A DNA stretch of 64,000 bases from an uncultured Sphingorhabdus sp. Its GTDB lineage: Bacteria > Pseudomonadota > Alphaproteobacteria > Sphingomonadales > Sphingomonadaceae. Each line of letters starts with the position of its first letter. Positions within the stretch are counted from its first letter, which is position 1. The position numbers were made by a program, and so were the translations under genes. The notes under the pieces were generated by a model. That model did no database searches and was not told the origin of the DNA. It saw only the letters and a program-made list of their open reading frames with translations. Below, one piece after another: positions 47,528 through 56,842 of this stretch. The DNA lies in the NCBI GenBank assembly GCA_947501885.1, contig CANMXN010000001.1:558001-622000 (forward strand), in the 5' to 3' direction.

Positions 47528-48013
47528 TTAATTAAAAGCCGACTTAACTGCTTTATTAGCAGCCGCTGCACTTGGTGTTTTGCCCGTTAAACGCTCAACA
47601 ATCGCGCTTGCGCCTTCTGCCGCTACACTCTCAATTTCGCTCATGGCAGATGCTTTCGCTTTTTCAATCTCTGCTTGCGCCGCTGCTATTGCATCGTCCG
47701 CTTTTTTCTGAGCCGCAGCCGATTTTTTTTCAATCGATGCTGTTGCCTTTGATTTGGCATCAGCCAAAATTACCCGCGCATCATTACGAGCAGATGTTAA
47801 ACCCGCTTGATAATCTTCATTCATCTTGTCTGAATCAAGTTTAGATTTTTCAGCTGCTGCAATGTCGCCCGTGACTTTATTTTCACGTTCCTCCATTACC
47901 GCGCCAAGCTTTGGTAAAGTGAGGCGCACAACGCCAAAATATAAAATTACAAATAGCACCGCCAGCCAAAATAGCTGCGGAACAAAAACATTTGCAAGAT
48001 CAAACTGCGGCAT
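47528..48013 (-). CDS. atpG: F0F1 ATP synthase subunit b'
   Basis: Second b-type stalk subunit forming the b/b' heterodimer found in alphaproteobacteria, cyanobacteria and chloroplasts. MPQFDLANVFVPQLFWLAVLFVILYFGVVRLTLPKLGAVMEERE is the typical b' beginning with a single membrane helix. A long coiled coil rich in Ala, Lys and Glu follows to residue 161. It sits between atpE and atpF, 14 bases from the latter. The symbol follows common usage for b' (atpG/atpF2/atpX vary between annotations). Confidence 0.92.
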   Translation of the reverse strand: MPQFDLANVFVPQLFWLAVLFVILYFGVVRLTLPKLGAVMEERENKVTGDIAAAEKSKLDSDKMNEDYQAGLTSARNDARVILADAKSKATASIEKKSAAAQKKADDAIAAAQAEIEKAKASAMSEIESVAAEGASAIVERLTGKTPSAAAANKAVKSAFN

Positions 48014-48074
48014 CGCTGCACCTCTTTTTCATCGCTTAAAAATCATATTGGGCATAAAATTTGCCCAAATATTC

Positions 48075-48302
48075 TTACCCTGCAAAAGCAAGTGCTAGGG
48101 CAACAACGGCTGCGATAAGACCAAGAGCCTCTGTCACAGCGAAACCAAAAATTAGGCGACCGCCCATTTTTGCATCAGCTTCTGGGTTACGAAGGGCACC
48201 GTTCAAATATTGACCAAAAATTTGACCCACACCGATAGCGGCCAAACCTGCACCAATAGCTGCTAAACCTGCACCGATTACTCTTGCTGCTTCTACGTCC
48301 AT
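48075..48302 (-). CDS. atpE: F0F1 ATP synthase subunit c
   Basis: Proton-carrying ring subunit with two transmembrane helices joined by the polar loop NGALRNPEAD. The N-terminal helix is Gly/Ala-rich (VIGAGLAAIGAGLAAIGVGQIFG) and the C-terminal helix holds the ion-binding carboxylate E58 in FAVTEALGLIAAVVALALAFAG. The ion site lacks Na+-type ligand signatures, so proton use is expected. At 75 residues it is standard. It lies between atpB (27 bases) and b'. Confidence 0.97.
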   Translation of the reverse strand: MDVEAARVIGAGLAAIGAGLAAIGVGQIFGQYLNGALRNPEADAKMGGRLIFGFAVTEALGLIAAVVALALAFAG

Positions 48303-48329
48303 GATAATTCCTTTTCTTCCGTAAATTTA

Positions 48330-49079
48330 TTAGTGTAAATTAATTGCATCATTAAGATAGATGGATGCCAATAGCGCAAACACATAAGCTTGTACAACGG
48401 CGATTAATACTTCGAGGCCCGTCAGTGCAATAGTCACTGAAAGTGGCAATAAGCCTAGAACAAATGGTAGATCGCTAAACAATCCAAGCGATACAACGAA
48501 GGTGCCAAATACTTTAAGAAGCACATGTCCTGCCGTCATATTAGCGAACAAACGAATGGCCAATGTAAAGGGGCGCGATAAGAAGCTCAGAAATTCAATA
48601 CAAGCAACAAAAACGGCCAACGGGAAAAATGTATCTTTAGGCCAAAATAAGCTAAAGAAATGAAAGCCATGCTTCCAAAAACCAACGACACAAACAATGA
48701 TAAATACTAACATTGCCAGACCAAGCGTTACCGAAATATGGCTGGTTGATGTGAAAGAACCGACCCAAGGGATCATCCCAAGCATATTACAGGCTAATAC
48801 GAATATAAAGAGTGAGAATATGAGCGGTGCAAATTTGCGGCCTTCTAGCCCAACATTATCATCGAGCATCTTGCGCACAAAGTCATAGAGATATTCAACA
48901 GATGCTTGCCAACGGCCAGGTACCAACTGGGGTTTAGCAGTGCCGATAAATAGAAATATTGAAACAGATAGCAGCGCCAATGTCATCCACAATGAGCTGT
49001 TGGTAAAAGAAAGATCATATTCCCCATATTGAATCGGGATAATATTCTTAATCTCAAATTGTTCCATTGGATTGGCCAT
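48330..49079 (-). CDS. atpB: F0F1 ATP synthase subunit a
   Basis: Membrane subunit providing the two proton half-channels against the c-ring. About six hydrophobic segments are visible. The essential arginine is in SRPFTLAIRLFANMTAGHVLLKVFG, with FVACIEFLSFLSRPF upstream and LTGLEVLIAVVQAYVFALLASIYLNDA at the end, all family signatures. It has 249 residues. It follows atpI by 9 bases and precedes atpE by 27 in the same transcript. Confidence 0.97.
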   Translation of the reverse strand: MANPMEQFEIKNIIPIQYGEYDLSFTNSSLWMTLALLSVSIFLFIGTAKPQLVPGRWQASVEYLYDFVRKMLDDNVGLEGRKFAPLIFSLFIFVLACNMLGMIPWVGSFTSTSHISVTLGLAMLVFIIVCVVGFWKHGFHFFSLFWPKDTFFPLAVFVACIEFLSFLSRPFTLAIRLFANMTAGHVLLKVFGTFVVSLGLFSDLPFVLGLLPLSVTIALTGLEVLIAVVQAYVFALLASIYLNDAINLH

Positions 49080-49088
49080 AGTCCAACC

Positions 49089-49403
49089 TTAATCCTTGTC
49101 ATTTGTCGGATCAGCATCAAACTGAACCGAAGTTTGCATTGCGCGCCGCACACCTGCGGCAAAACCCATAAGAAGCATGATTATCATGCCCCAAGGCGCT
49201 GAATCAAATCCTGCATATTGATCGAATGCCCAACCAATGAATGTCGAAATCAACACAGCACCAACAAATTCAATCGCAACGGCCCATCCCTGACTTTCTG
49301 CAAGCCTTTCGGCATTACCAGTCTTTCGCGCATAGCGTTTTTTGGCATCCGCTATGCGTTCGTTCAAATCGGACGAACCATTTTTGGGATCTTTAACAGC
49401 CAA
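49089..49403 (-). CDS. atpI: AtpI/AtpZ family protein
   Basis: A 104-residue protein with a hydrophilic N-terminal half (NERIADAKKRYARKTGNAERLAESQ) and two transmembrane helices (GWAVAIEFVGAVLISTFIGWAFDQ and PWGMIIMLLMGFAAGVRRAM). AtpI is thought to aid c-ring assembly or divalent-cation supply to the synthase. The sequence RLAESQGWAVAIEFVGAVL and the gene position at the head of the F0 operon identify it. The promoter for the operon should lie between 49404 and the terminator at 49538. Confidence 0.9.
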   Translation of the reverse strand: MAVKDPKNGSSDLNERIADAKKRYARKTGNAERLAESQGWAVAIEFVGAVLISTFIGWAFDQYAGFDSAPWGMIIMLLMGFAAGVRRAMQTSVQFDADPTNDKD

Positions 49404-49537
49404 GAACTACCTCGCTAAAAATGTGCCGCCGATAATTGATTTTGAATCGGCTTTTCAACCCAGTGTTTTATCACCGAACCGCGGTCCATTTAGGAAAGGC
49501 TATAGCTTAAGTCAACAGCAATGCTGCACCACAATAA

Positions 49538-49567
49538 AAGGGCAGGAAAACCGCGCTTCCTGCCCTT
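49538..49567 (-). terminator. strong hairpin terminator after ydbL
   Basis: Perfect 11-base inverted repeat AAGGGCAGGAA (49538-49548) / TTCCTGCCCTT (49557-49567) with an 8-base loop. On the minus strand it is followed by TTATTGT, completing an intrinsic terminator about 75 bases downstream of the ydbL stop. It insulates the ydbH operon from the atp operon. Confidence 0.78.
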
Positions 49568-49640
49568 ATCATTTGCTATATGTAGTTTTACTTATCTTAT
49601 GCTAGTGACGAAATCAGCATGGTGCAGCTCACAGCCAATC

Positions 49641-50048
49641 TCATGGACAAGCCGAATCAAGTGTAGGCTGCCCAGAACCTCTATTTTGCCAAGAACCATT
49701 GGGGGCTTGATATTTCTCACCCGTTACAGTGCGCACAATATTCTTACATCCACCAAGGAAAGCAGCTTTTTCAACTGAGATACCTTGAGATACAGCAGTT
49801 TTGGTATATACCTGCTTACGCAAAATGTTGATTTTTTTGGTCAGCGCCCGAATAGAATCTGTTTGCGTACCTATTACACCCAAATAACCATCTGTTTTTT
49901 CGCCTATTTGCCCATTAGTGCGCGCCGCTTGATAGGCTGGATCACGTCCTTGCGCATAAGCAGCACCTGCAATCATAGAGATTGCAACCATGCCAGCTAT
50001 CATTTTAGATTTTATCCCAAGACTCATTTTTTTATCCATCTGTTTCAT
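49641..50048 (-). CDS. ydbL: YdbL family periplasmic protein (DUF1318)
   Basis: A 135-residue exported protein with a signal peptide (KMIAGMVAISMIAGAAYAQG) and the DUF1318 core: AYQAARTNGQIGEKTDGYLGVIG followed by IRALTKKINILRKQVYTKTAVSQGISVEKAAFLGGCKNI. In E. coli YdbL acts with YnbE and YdbH and appears to modulate their interaction. It shares one base with the ynbE stop (TAATG). The C-terminus (GSWQNRGSGQPTLDSACP) has a second Cys that could pair with the Cys in LGGCKN. Confidence 0.88.
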   Translation of the reverse strand: MKQMDKKMSLGIKSKMIAGMVAISMIAGAAYAQGRDPAYQAARTNGQIGEKTDGYLGVIGTQTDSIRALTKKINILRKQVYTKTAVSQGISVEKAAFLGGCKNIVRTVTGEKYQAPNGSWQNRGSGQPTLDSACP

Positions 50049-50275
50049 TAAAATATCCCCGCATTATCTTCAATTGCTTCTTCTACTGCCTCCGCAGCTT
50101 TTAATGTAACCTCTTGATCAATCTTAATGTTCAGATTGATAACAATCGGTTGGTCTGGCGCCGCTACATTAACACAAGAACTTAGTAATATCAGGGTTAT
50201 GCTCGGCAAAGCCCATTTTAAACCTAAGCTACGAATCAATGCAGCATCGCTTTTTTTATTCTTGATATATGTCAT
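50048..50275 (-). CDS. ynbE: YnbE family lipoprotein
   Basis: A 75-residue lipoprotein with a lipobox in TLILLSSCVNVAAPDQP (Cys about 34), preceded by a basic N-terminal region. The mature part PIVINLNIKIDQEVTLKAAEAVEEAIEDNAGIF matches YnbE. In E. coli YnbE stacks onto the C-terminus of YdbH to complete a bridge to the outer membrane. An overlap of 4 bases with ydbH and 1 base with ydbL makes a coupled three-gene operon. Confidence 0.88.
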   Translation of the reverse strand: MTYIKNKKSDAALIRSLGLKWALPSITLILLSSCVNVAAPDQPIVINLNIKIDQEVTLKAAEAVEEAIEDNAGIF

Positions 50276-53200
50276 GGACTATCCTTGCTTTCCACAGGCT
50301 GAACCACTTGTTCATTATTAACAATTGTATAGCCAGTCAGTAAATCTGGTCTAAAACGCCTTATCGTCGCTTCTGGGTCTCCAGCGCCTTCGACAAGATA
50401 TAAAAGGTTTAAAAATGAGGCCTCTATTTTCACATTAAACTCCAGCGGAATTTTTGCCAATTGCTTCGTGATAAAGTTTTTATTGGCGCCCGCTCCTTGC
50501 TTTAGGCCTGTCAAACGAACACCCGTGACAATCTCGCCTTCAATATTACCATCCATTTCGACCGTCATCGTTTCATAATCAATCGATTTGAGTGTATCAA
50601 AAGCATAATTACCAAAAGCACTCAAATCCTCAGTTGCCAATTCATCTATATAAGAAAAATTACCACCAGAGGTCGAAACCAAACTACCATCAACAATGCG
50701 CCCGCCTTCCGCATTAAACACCATAGGCAAACGGCCATCAAATATCCCTGTGGTCGAAAGGCTCGCAAACTCAAATTGTTCTAAAAATATCGCTGAGTCC
50801 ATCCCTGTGACTTCAAAAGCCATCTTCCGCTCAACATTTTCGGCAAAATCCCATATAGTTGGCTCTAATATCAATCGTCCCCCTGCAAAAGGCCAGCTTC
50901 CACCATGAACTTCAACCTTTTGTCCTGGCAATAATTGATAACTAATACGACCATCGAGCACTGCTACACCTGGATTAACAGATTCCAAATTGATAATTTG
51001 TCGATCTTCGCTCTCAAAATTAATCAAATCAGTAAATTGAATTTCTCCTGAGAGACCATTTACTGGTCCAAATGCAGCGGCCAAATCTAGGTCTTGCGTT
51101 CCAAATTTTCCAGTGGACGTTACTTCATCACCTTGCCATTTTATTTGACCATCACCATCAATGGCACCTTGCACATTGGCAACAACGCCTAACGCAATAT
51201 TTGTAATCATTTCGGGCTGTAGCTGGTCATTAAACATTAAATTATCAACCGAAAACAAAGCTCTACCCTTAGCATCATCAAGACGATGCTTAACATCAAT
51301 ATCCGCTAATTTTCGACCAGTTTGTGGTTCTTGCACTTGCCCCAAAGCTGCTATTTCCCCATTTTCAAGAGTTAGCAATAAATCAGGCATCTTCAGAGGG
51401 TTAAATCGATCCTCTTGTTCACGATCAAATATCATAAGATCGCCATTAACGGATAATATATTATCGGCAAATTCCCAGTTGAGCTGCGCATTTTCTGCTC
51501 CCAATGGCACAGTGCCAATTTTTCCTCTACCGTTGATTGCCTGCCCTGATATGCTTGGCCCAGCAAAATTAGCTGTAAGCTGATCCATCTCAAATAGCGT
51601 CGCCCCTTCATTCTCCCCTATAGTGATATTAACATTGGCCGCATCAAGACCATCTGCAAGGTTGAATTGTAATTCTGACGATTGCATATTAATCACGCTA
51701 TTTCCCAACAAACCAGCAAGTTTAACATTATCAGTACGCGCAGAGATTATGAGATCACCATCACGAGTCGATTGTACGACCGCTCGATCACCGCTAGGAC
51801 AAATTTGCAATGTTTGACCTTCTAGTCGTAATGTTGAGGCTTGTAATGCGCCGAAAGATATATTCTGACAGCTATCATAAAGCTTAACACCGCCCGATAA
51901 ACTCCAGCTTCCATCGATTGGCAAAGAAAGCGCATCAATACGCCCAGATGGAATAGGGCCACTGATAAGTGCATTGCCATTAAAATCCCAACCGCCTTGC
52001 CTATTATTGGCAAAACGCAACGCTTTCAGAGCGAGTAACGAATTATCGGTTTTATAGGCCGGCATTTCAACCTCACCCGACCATCTATTTCCAATATTCT
52101 GTTTTAGTTTTGCTGTTAACTTCGGAAGTTTTCCGCCACCAACTGATAGACCAATCGGTGAATTAAGCCGCCATGTGGATGAAGATGATGCAATATTTTT
52201 ACTGAAGCGTAGATTATTGCTAATCACCATTTTCCCACCTGAACGCGATGCAAAACGGATATTATCCAAGATGATGGTATTTTGATCATTCACCGTATCA
52301 CCAAATGCAATATCATATTGCATTTCACCTGAAAAATTGGCCAGCGTATTCGCAACCTCTGGCGCAAAAATCCGCAAAAGTGGTGATAATGGGCTATTAT
52401 CAGCAATTGAACCTAACGCACGCATATCAGACAAATTTGCATCATCTAAGCGCCCCCCAGTAAAAGAAACCTGTCCAAAGCTTCCATAATTATAAGCATT
52501 ATCACTTATGGAAATACGTCCTTCACCATCAGCTTTAATATTGGCTATATTAGCAACTTCGGTGAATAAAGCAGCTTCTTTGAGCGAATATTGCGCATCA
52601 GTACGTTCAATATTACCAACAAAATCAATATCGGCTTTGATATTATTGAGACGCGCTTCAGAATTTTGTGCTGAGGCAATGTTAATGTTAGTTTCGCCGC
52701 GCCAACGATCAAAATGTTGCGATAAATTGATATCGGTATTTATAGAGACTTGCTTAACCGTTCCAACCCCAGTGCATGCAGTGAATAAATTGTTTAATTG
52801 TCCTTTTATATTGGGCTGCTTATTCGATATTTTTACCATACCCTTAAAAACAATCATATCACTGCGGCAATTGGCAATATTAAGCGTGTTCATCTGTGCC
52901 GCCAAATGGCCATTAAAACTAGATTGTAAATGTCCTCTGCCCACCAAACCAACGCCTATGCGGCCCCAATCTGTATCAAGGCGCAACCTGCTGTCTGCTA
53001 TATCCAACGCTATATCAGGAAGCTCTGGCGCTTCATCACTTTCATTATCTGTGAATTTATCCAGAGCGCCAAAGCTTAATTTACCGCTTTTGTAGGTTCC
53101 ATTGAGCGATCCACCACGAACCCATATTGTTTTTAGGACTGCACCCGCAAAATTAATTTTAACATCTATATCAACTTCTTTCGCAGTAAAGTCAGGATTA

Positions 53201-53457
53201 TCAGGGTCCCCAATCACAACATTACGAAGTTTTTGAAACCTAGGACCAATCTCTATAATCTCATATTTTGCTTCTATACCATATTCATCGAGTTGATCCT
53301 CAATAGCGCGTTCAGCAATAATAATACGTTGTGACCAAGCATAAGCCAAAAATGCGACTATCAGAAACAAGGCAATAATGAGCAACCACCGCTTTTCAAA
53401 GCGTATTGCGCTCTTTTCATGCTTTACTTCGTTAGACATATTTGTGAAATGCAGCAA
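50272..53457 (-). CDS. ydbH: YdbH family AsmA-like intermembrane lipid-transport protein
   Basis: A 1061-residue protein with one N-terminal inner-membrane helix (WLLIIALFLIVAFLAYAWS, about 29-47), then a very long run of beta strands typical of the AsmA-like bridge proteins (TamB, YhdP, YdbH) that carry phospholipids to the outer membrane. The C-terminal part (GGRLILEPTIWDF and FEVTGMDSAIFLEQFEFASLSTTGIFDGRLPMVF) and the partner genes ynbE and ydbL identify the YdbH branch. The final roughly 60 residues (IPLEFNVKIEASFLNLLYLVEG...) would contact YnbE. Its promoter is in the 137-base gap shared with radC. Confidence 0.87.
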   Translation of the reverse strand: MLHFTNMSNEVKHEKSAIRFEKRWLLIIALFLIVAFLAYAWSQRIIIAERAIEDQLDEYGIEAKYEIIEIGPRFQKLRNVVIGDPDNPDFTAKEVDIDVKINFAGAVLKTIWVRGGSLNGTYKSGKLSFGALDKFTDNESDEAPELPDIALDIADSRLRLDTDWGRIGVGLVGRGHLQSSFNGHLAAQMNTLNIANCRSDMIVFKGMVKISNKQPNIKGQLNNLFTACTGVGTVKQVSINTDINLSQHFDRWRGETNINIASAQNSEARLNNIKADIDFVGNIERTDAQYSLKEAALFTEVANIANIKADGEGRISISDNAYNYGSFGQVSFTGGRLDDANLSDMRALGSIADNSPLSPLLRIFAPEVANTLANFSGEMQYDIAFGDTVNDQNTIILDNIRFASRSGGKMVISNNLRFSKNIASSSSTWRLNSPIGLSVGGGKLPKLTAKLKQNIGNRWSGEVEMPAYKTDNSLLALKALRFANNRQGGWDFNGNALISGPIPSGRIDALSLPIDGSWSLSGGVKLYDSCQNISFGALQASTLRLEGQTLQICPSGDRAVVQSTRDGDLIISARTDNVKLAGLLGNSVINMQSSELQFNLADGLDAANVNITIGENEGATLFEMDQLTANFAGPSISGQAINGRGKIGTVPLGAENAQLNWEFADNILSVNGDLMIFDREQEDRFNPLKMPDLLLTLENGEIAALGQVQEPQTGRKLADIDVKHRLDDAKGRALFSVDNLMFNDQLQPEMITNIALGVVANVQGAIDGDGQIKWQGDEVTSTGKFGTQDLDLAAAFGPVNGLSGEIQFTDLINFESEDRQIINLESVNPGVAVLDGRISYQLLPGQKVEVHGGSWPFAGGRLILEPTIWDFAENVERKMAFEVTGMDSAIFLEQFEFASLSTTGIFDGRLPMVFNAEGGRIVDGSLVSTSGGNFSYIDELATEDLSAFGNYAFDTLKSIDYETMTVEMDGNIEGEIVTGVRLTGLKQGAGANKNFITKQLAKIPLEFNVKIEASFLNLLYLVEGAGDPEATIRRFRPDLLTGYTIVNNEQVVQPVESKDSP

Positions 53458-53594
53458 TATAAGACGTCATGCAATGGGCTTCTAATAAAATAATGTTATA
53501 TAATGATATTCCTATCATCATGGTAAATCACTTGCCACTTGATTAAAAATAACAGATTATATGAAAAATTTCATAGCGATAAAGCGAGGATATT

Positions 53595-54314
53595 ATGAGT
53601 GGAGGGCTGTTTGAAGATGACAAAGCATCTCAAAAACCTACCAATCATCATGCCTCTGGTCATAGAGCAAGACTACGTGAACGGCTACTGAGTCAAGGCG
53701 GTGACGCATTATTGGACCATGAATTGATCGAATATCTTTTAGCATTAGCAATACCGCGCCGTGACACAAAGCCATTGGCCAAACAATTGCTAGCGCATTA
53801 TGGCGGCTTATCAGCGCTTTTAACTGCCGATCCTCAAAATCTATCGCGCCAAAAGGGGCTTGGTGATACCAGTGTTGCCGCCCTTAAAATTGTTCAAGCC
53901 GCAGCCCTTCGGTTGATTAGCGAACCAGTGCGCGAACAACCGATATTATCATCATGGCAAGCATTGCTTGATTATTTGCGCGCCGATATGGCTCATCTTA
54001 CCACCGAACGTATTCGCATATTATATCTCAACAGCAAAAATATGCTGATCCGCGATGAAGTGAGCAGCGAAGGTTCGATTGACGAAGCCGCACTTTACGT
54101 GCGTGAAATTATGCGCAGAGCAATAGATTTAGGGGCCGCTTCCATCATTATGGTGCATAATCACCCCAGCGGTGACAGCGCACCGAGCAAACAAGATATA
54201 TTATTAACACGTGAAGTGATCGATGCTGGCAAAAAAATGGGCATAGCAGTGCATGACCACATCATTATAGGTAAGGATGGACATAGCAGCATGCGCGGTG
54301 CGGGCCTTATATAA
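53595..54314 (+). CDS. radC: RadC family (JAB/MPN) protein
   Basis: A 239-residue protein: an N-terminal helix-hairpin-helix-like segment (GHRARLRERLLSQGGDALLDHELIEYLLALAIPRRDTKPLAKQLL, about 20-65) and a C-terminal JAB1/MPN+ domain. The zinc motif is MVHNHPSGDSAPSKQD (about 182-198), and the upstream Glu occurs in DEVSSEGSIDEAALYVREI. Despite its name the family's role in DNA repair is unproven; some members act in natural transformation. GAGGATATT lies before the ATG at 53595. Confidence 0.92.
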   Translation: MSGGLFEDDKASQKPTNHHASGHRARLRERLLSQGGDALLDHELIEYLLALAIPRRDTKPLAKQLLAHYGGLSALLTADPQNLSRQKGLGDTSVAALKIVQAAALRLISEPVREQPILSSWQALLDYLRADMAHLTTERIRILYLNSKNMLIRDEVSSEGSIDEAALYVREIMRRAIDLGAASIIMVHNHPSGDSAPSKQDILLTREVIDAGKKMGIAVHDHIIIGKDGHSSMRGAGLI

Positions 54315-54449
54315 TATAATATCCACTGTTTATCATGATGGAATTACCCCTAGCTGTTGAAGCATAGCCCCCTAAATGCTAGCGCGGCCAAAATAATATC
54401 ACACCGATTCTTGATAGAATTTACGGTCACAATAAAGAAAGACAATATC

Positions 54450-55763
54450 ATGGTTCCTCGCTATTCTCGTCCCGATATGGTTGCTATTTGGGAACCTGAA
54501 AATAAATTTCGTATCTGGTTTGAAATAGAAGCCCATGCCACCGATAAATTAGCGCAATTGGGCGTTGTCCCGCAAAGCGCCGCTGACGCACTATGGGATT
54601 GGTGGAAAACAGAACCTAAAATTGATGTACCAGCCATTGATGCTATCGAAGCCGTCACCAAGCATGATGTTATCGCATTTCTAACATGGGTTGCTGAAAA
54701 TGTTGGTGATGAAGCCCGTTTCATGCACCAAGGCATGACATCTTCCGATGTGCTGGATACATGTCTTGCCGTACAACTAACGCAGGCTACCGATTTGCTA
54801 ATCGCTGATATGGATAAATTGCTTGAAGCCATTAAAAAACGCGCTTTTGAGCATAAATTAACTCCCACTATAGGGCGCAGCCACGGTATCCATGCCGAGC
54901 CAGTGACTTTCGGTATGAAGCTTGCGCAAGCCTATGCCGAATTAGAGCGCGGTCGTGAGCGTCTTATTGCTGGCCGCAAAGAAATTGCTACTTGTGCAAT
55001 ATCAGGAGCCGTTGGCACATTTGCCAATATTGATCCATCGGTAGAAGCCTATGTTGCAGAAAAACTAGGATTGGAAATAGAACCAGTCTCCACCCAAGTC
55101 ATACCGCGCGATCGCCATGCTATGTATTTTGCAGTGCTTGGCGTTATTGCCTCTTCAATCGAGCGCTTGGCCGTTGAAGTAAGACATTTACAGCGTACCG
55201 AGGTATTAGAGGCTGAGGAATATTTCTCACCTGGGCAAAAAGGTTCATCCGCCATGCCGCACAAACGCAATCCTATTTTAACGGAAAATCTCACAGGTCT
55301 TGCCCGTATGGTTCGTAGCGCCGTCACACCTGCAATGGAAAATGTTGCGCTCTGGCATGAACGCGATATTTCGCACAGCTCCGTTGAGCGCATGATTGGC
55401 CCTGATGCAACTATCACATTGGATTTTGCATTGGCCCGCATCACTGGCGTCATGGATAAATTGCTCATCTATCCAGAACGTATGCAAAAAAATCTCGATC
55501 GAATGGGCGGATTAGTCCATTCGCAGCGCGTATTATTGGCCCTCACCCAATCAGGTATCAGCCGCGAAGATAGCTATCGCATCGTTCAGCGTAACGCCAT
55601 GAAAGTATGGGAAAGCGATGGAACATTATCATTGTTAGAGTTATTGAAAGCTGACGATATGGTAAGCTCTAAGTTATCAGATGAAGAATTAGAAGAGCGG
55701 TTTAACCTTGATTATCATTTCAAAAATATTGATGTGATTTTTGAACGTGTTTTTGGCGCATAA
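54450..55763 (+). CDS. purB: adenylosuccinate lyase
   Basis: Cleaves SAICAR and adenylosuccinate in purine synthesis. Signatures: MVPRYSRPDMVAIWEPENKFRIWFEIEAHA at the start, FMHQGMTSSDVLDTC, IGRSHGIHAEPVTFG, and the fumarase-superfamily signature SAMPHKRNPILTENL (about 266-280), which carries the catalytic Ser. The ORF track starts at 54357, but residues before M32 (KHSPLNASAAK...) do not belong to the family, so I use the ATG at 54450. The protein then has 437 residues. Confidence 0.95.
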   Translation: MVPRYSRPDMVAIWEPENKFRIWFEIEAHATDKLAQLGVVPQSAADALWDWWKTEPKIDVPAIDAIEAVTKHDVIAFLTWVAENVGDEARFMHQGMTSSDVLDTCLAVQLTQATDLLIADMDKLLEAIKKRAFEHKLTPTIGRSHGIHAEPVTFGMKLAQAYAELERGRERLIAGRKEIATCAISGAVGTFANIDPSVEAYVAEKLGLEIEPVSTQVIPRDRHAMYFAVLGVIASSIERLAVEVRHLQRTEVLEAEEYFSPGQKGSSAMPHKRNPILTENLTGLARMVRSAVTPAMENVALWHERDISHSSVERMIGPDATITLDFALARITGVMDKLLIYPERMQKNLDRMGGLVHSQRVLLALTQSGISREDSYRIVQRNAMKVWESDGTLSLLELLKADDMVSSKLSDEELEERFNLDYHFKNIDVIFERVFGA

Positions 55764-55829
55764 AATTTATTTTATAATAATGCGCCAATTTATCTCGAAG
55801 ATATGTTATGCTGCCATCAGGAATATATT

Positions 55830-56165
55830 ATGAGATTTTTGCAAATATTATTTTGGGTGGTTTTCATCGTTCTTGCGATTATTTTCTCTGTGAACAATTG
55901 GACCCTTGTTGAAATTCCTCTCGGTGACGATTCCATCTTAGAGACAAAATTACCTGTTCTTGTAATTGGTAGCTTTTTAATTGGTTTTTTGCCGCTCTAT
56001 TTTTGGCACCGGATCACCACATGGCGTTTAAAAAGAAAAATTAATGCAGCGCAAAACACCCCGCGTAACCCTCCGCTTAATATGAGTGAAATACCTAATA
56101 ACAAGCCCCATGCTGGTGCTGGTATCTCCCCTCTTGAACCCAAAAGTAATTTAGAGAGCGAATGA
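55830..56165 (+). CDS. LapA-domain (DUF1049) membrane protein
   Basis: A 111-residue inner-membrane protein of the lipopolysaccharide-assembly-protein-A domain family. Two transmembrane helices are seen (LQILFWVVFIVLAIIFSVNNWTLVEIPLG and LPVLVIGSFLIGFLPLYFWHRI), followed by a basic segment (RLKRKINAA) and a Pro/Asn/Ser-rich tail. The start at 55830 (MRFLQILF) has CAGGA upstream; the track's 55803 start adds MLCCHQEYI. The TGA overlaps pyrF as ATGA. Any role in LPS assembly here is inferred from the domain name only. Confidence 0.8.
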   Translation: MRFLQILFWVVFIVLAIIFSVNNWTLVEIPLGDDSILETKLPVLVIGSFLIGFLPLYFWHRITTWRLKRKINAAQNTPRNPPLNMSEIPNNKPHAGAGISPLEPKSNLESE

Positions 56166-56839
56166 TGAGCAATCCTATTTTCGCCGCCCTCGATACACCC
56201 TATTTAGAAGATGCGAGCGCTTTGGTGCAGAAGATTAAAGGCCATGTTGGTGGCATCAAATTGGGTCTCGAATTTTTCTGTGCCAATGGCCATCATGGTG
56301 TGCATGAATTGGCCAAAATAGGCTTACCTATATTTCTTGACCTTAAATTACACGACATCCCCAATACCGTTGCGAAAGCAATGAATGCGATCAATATATT
56401 AGAACCCGCAATTGTTACTATTCATGCAAGCGGTGGCCGCGCAATGATGGAAGATGCGAAGGCTGCGGCAGGGCATAATACAAAAGTTGTTGGAGTCACG
56501 GTCTTAACCAGCCTGAATGATCATGATTTGGGTCGTATCGGGATGGAGAGCAATTCCCATGCTCAAGTCGAAAGATTAGCAGACTTGGCTGCTGAGGCTG
56601 GACTAGATGGTATCGTTTGTTCTGGTCAAGAAGTTAAGGCCGCCCATGCACGGTGGAATAATGGTTTTTTCGTAGTGCCTGGCATTCGTCCAACAGGAGG
56701 TACTGTTGGTGATCAAAAACGCGTGGTAACACCGCGTCAAGCTATGGATGATGGTGCATCGGTTCTGGTTATAGGCCGACCAATCACACAAAGCCCTAAC
56801 CCCGATCAAGCCGCACGCGATATTGATGCGACTTTATAA
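56162..56839 (+). CDS. pyrF: orotidine-5'-phosphate decarboxylase
   Basis: Final step of UMP synthesis, decarboxylating OMP. Of 225 residues it shows IFAALDTPYLEDASAL, GGIKLGLEFFCANG, the catalytic LDLKLHDIPNTV (Asp/Lys/Asp array at about 58-69), VTIHASGG, and the C-terminal phosphate loop VPGIRPTGGTVGDQKRVVTPRQAMDDGASVLVIGRPIT. There are two consecutive ATG codons at 56162 and 56165; either could start. It precedes trpF by only 3 bases, so pyrimidine and tryptophan genes share a transcript. Confidence 0.95.
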   Translation: MMSNPIFAALDTPYLEDASALVQKIKGHVGGIKLGLEFFCANGHHGVHELAKIGLPIFLDLKLHDIPNTVAKAMNAINILEPAIVTIHASGGRAMMEDAKAAAGHNTKVVGVTVLTSLNDHDLGRIGMESNSHAQVERLADLAAEAGLDGIVCSGQEVKAAHARWNNGFFVVPGIRPTGGTVGDQKRVVTPRQAMDDGASVLVIGRPITQSPNPDQAARDIDATL

Positions 56840-56842
56840 GCT

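Noticed and set aside
52508-53095. 195-residue plus-strand ORF
   Set aside because: Antisense shadow of ydbH; low-complexity composition and no family.
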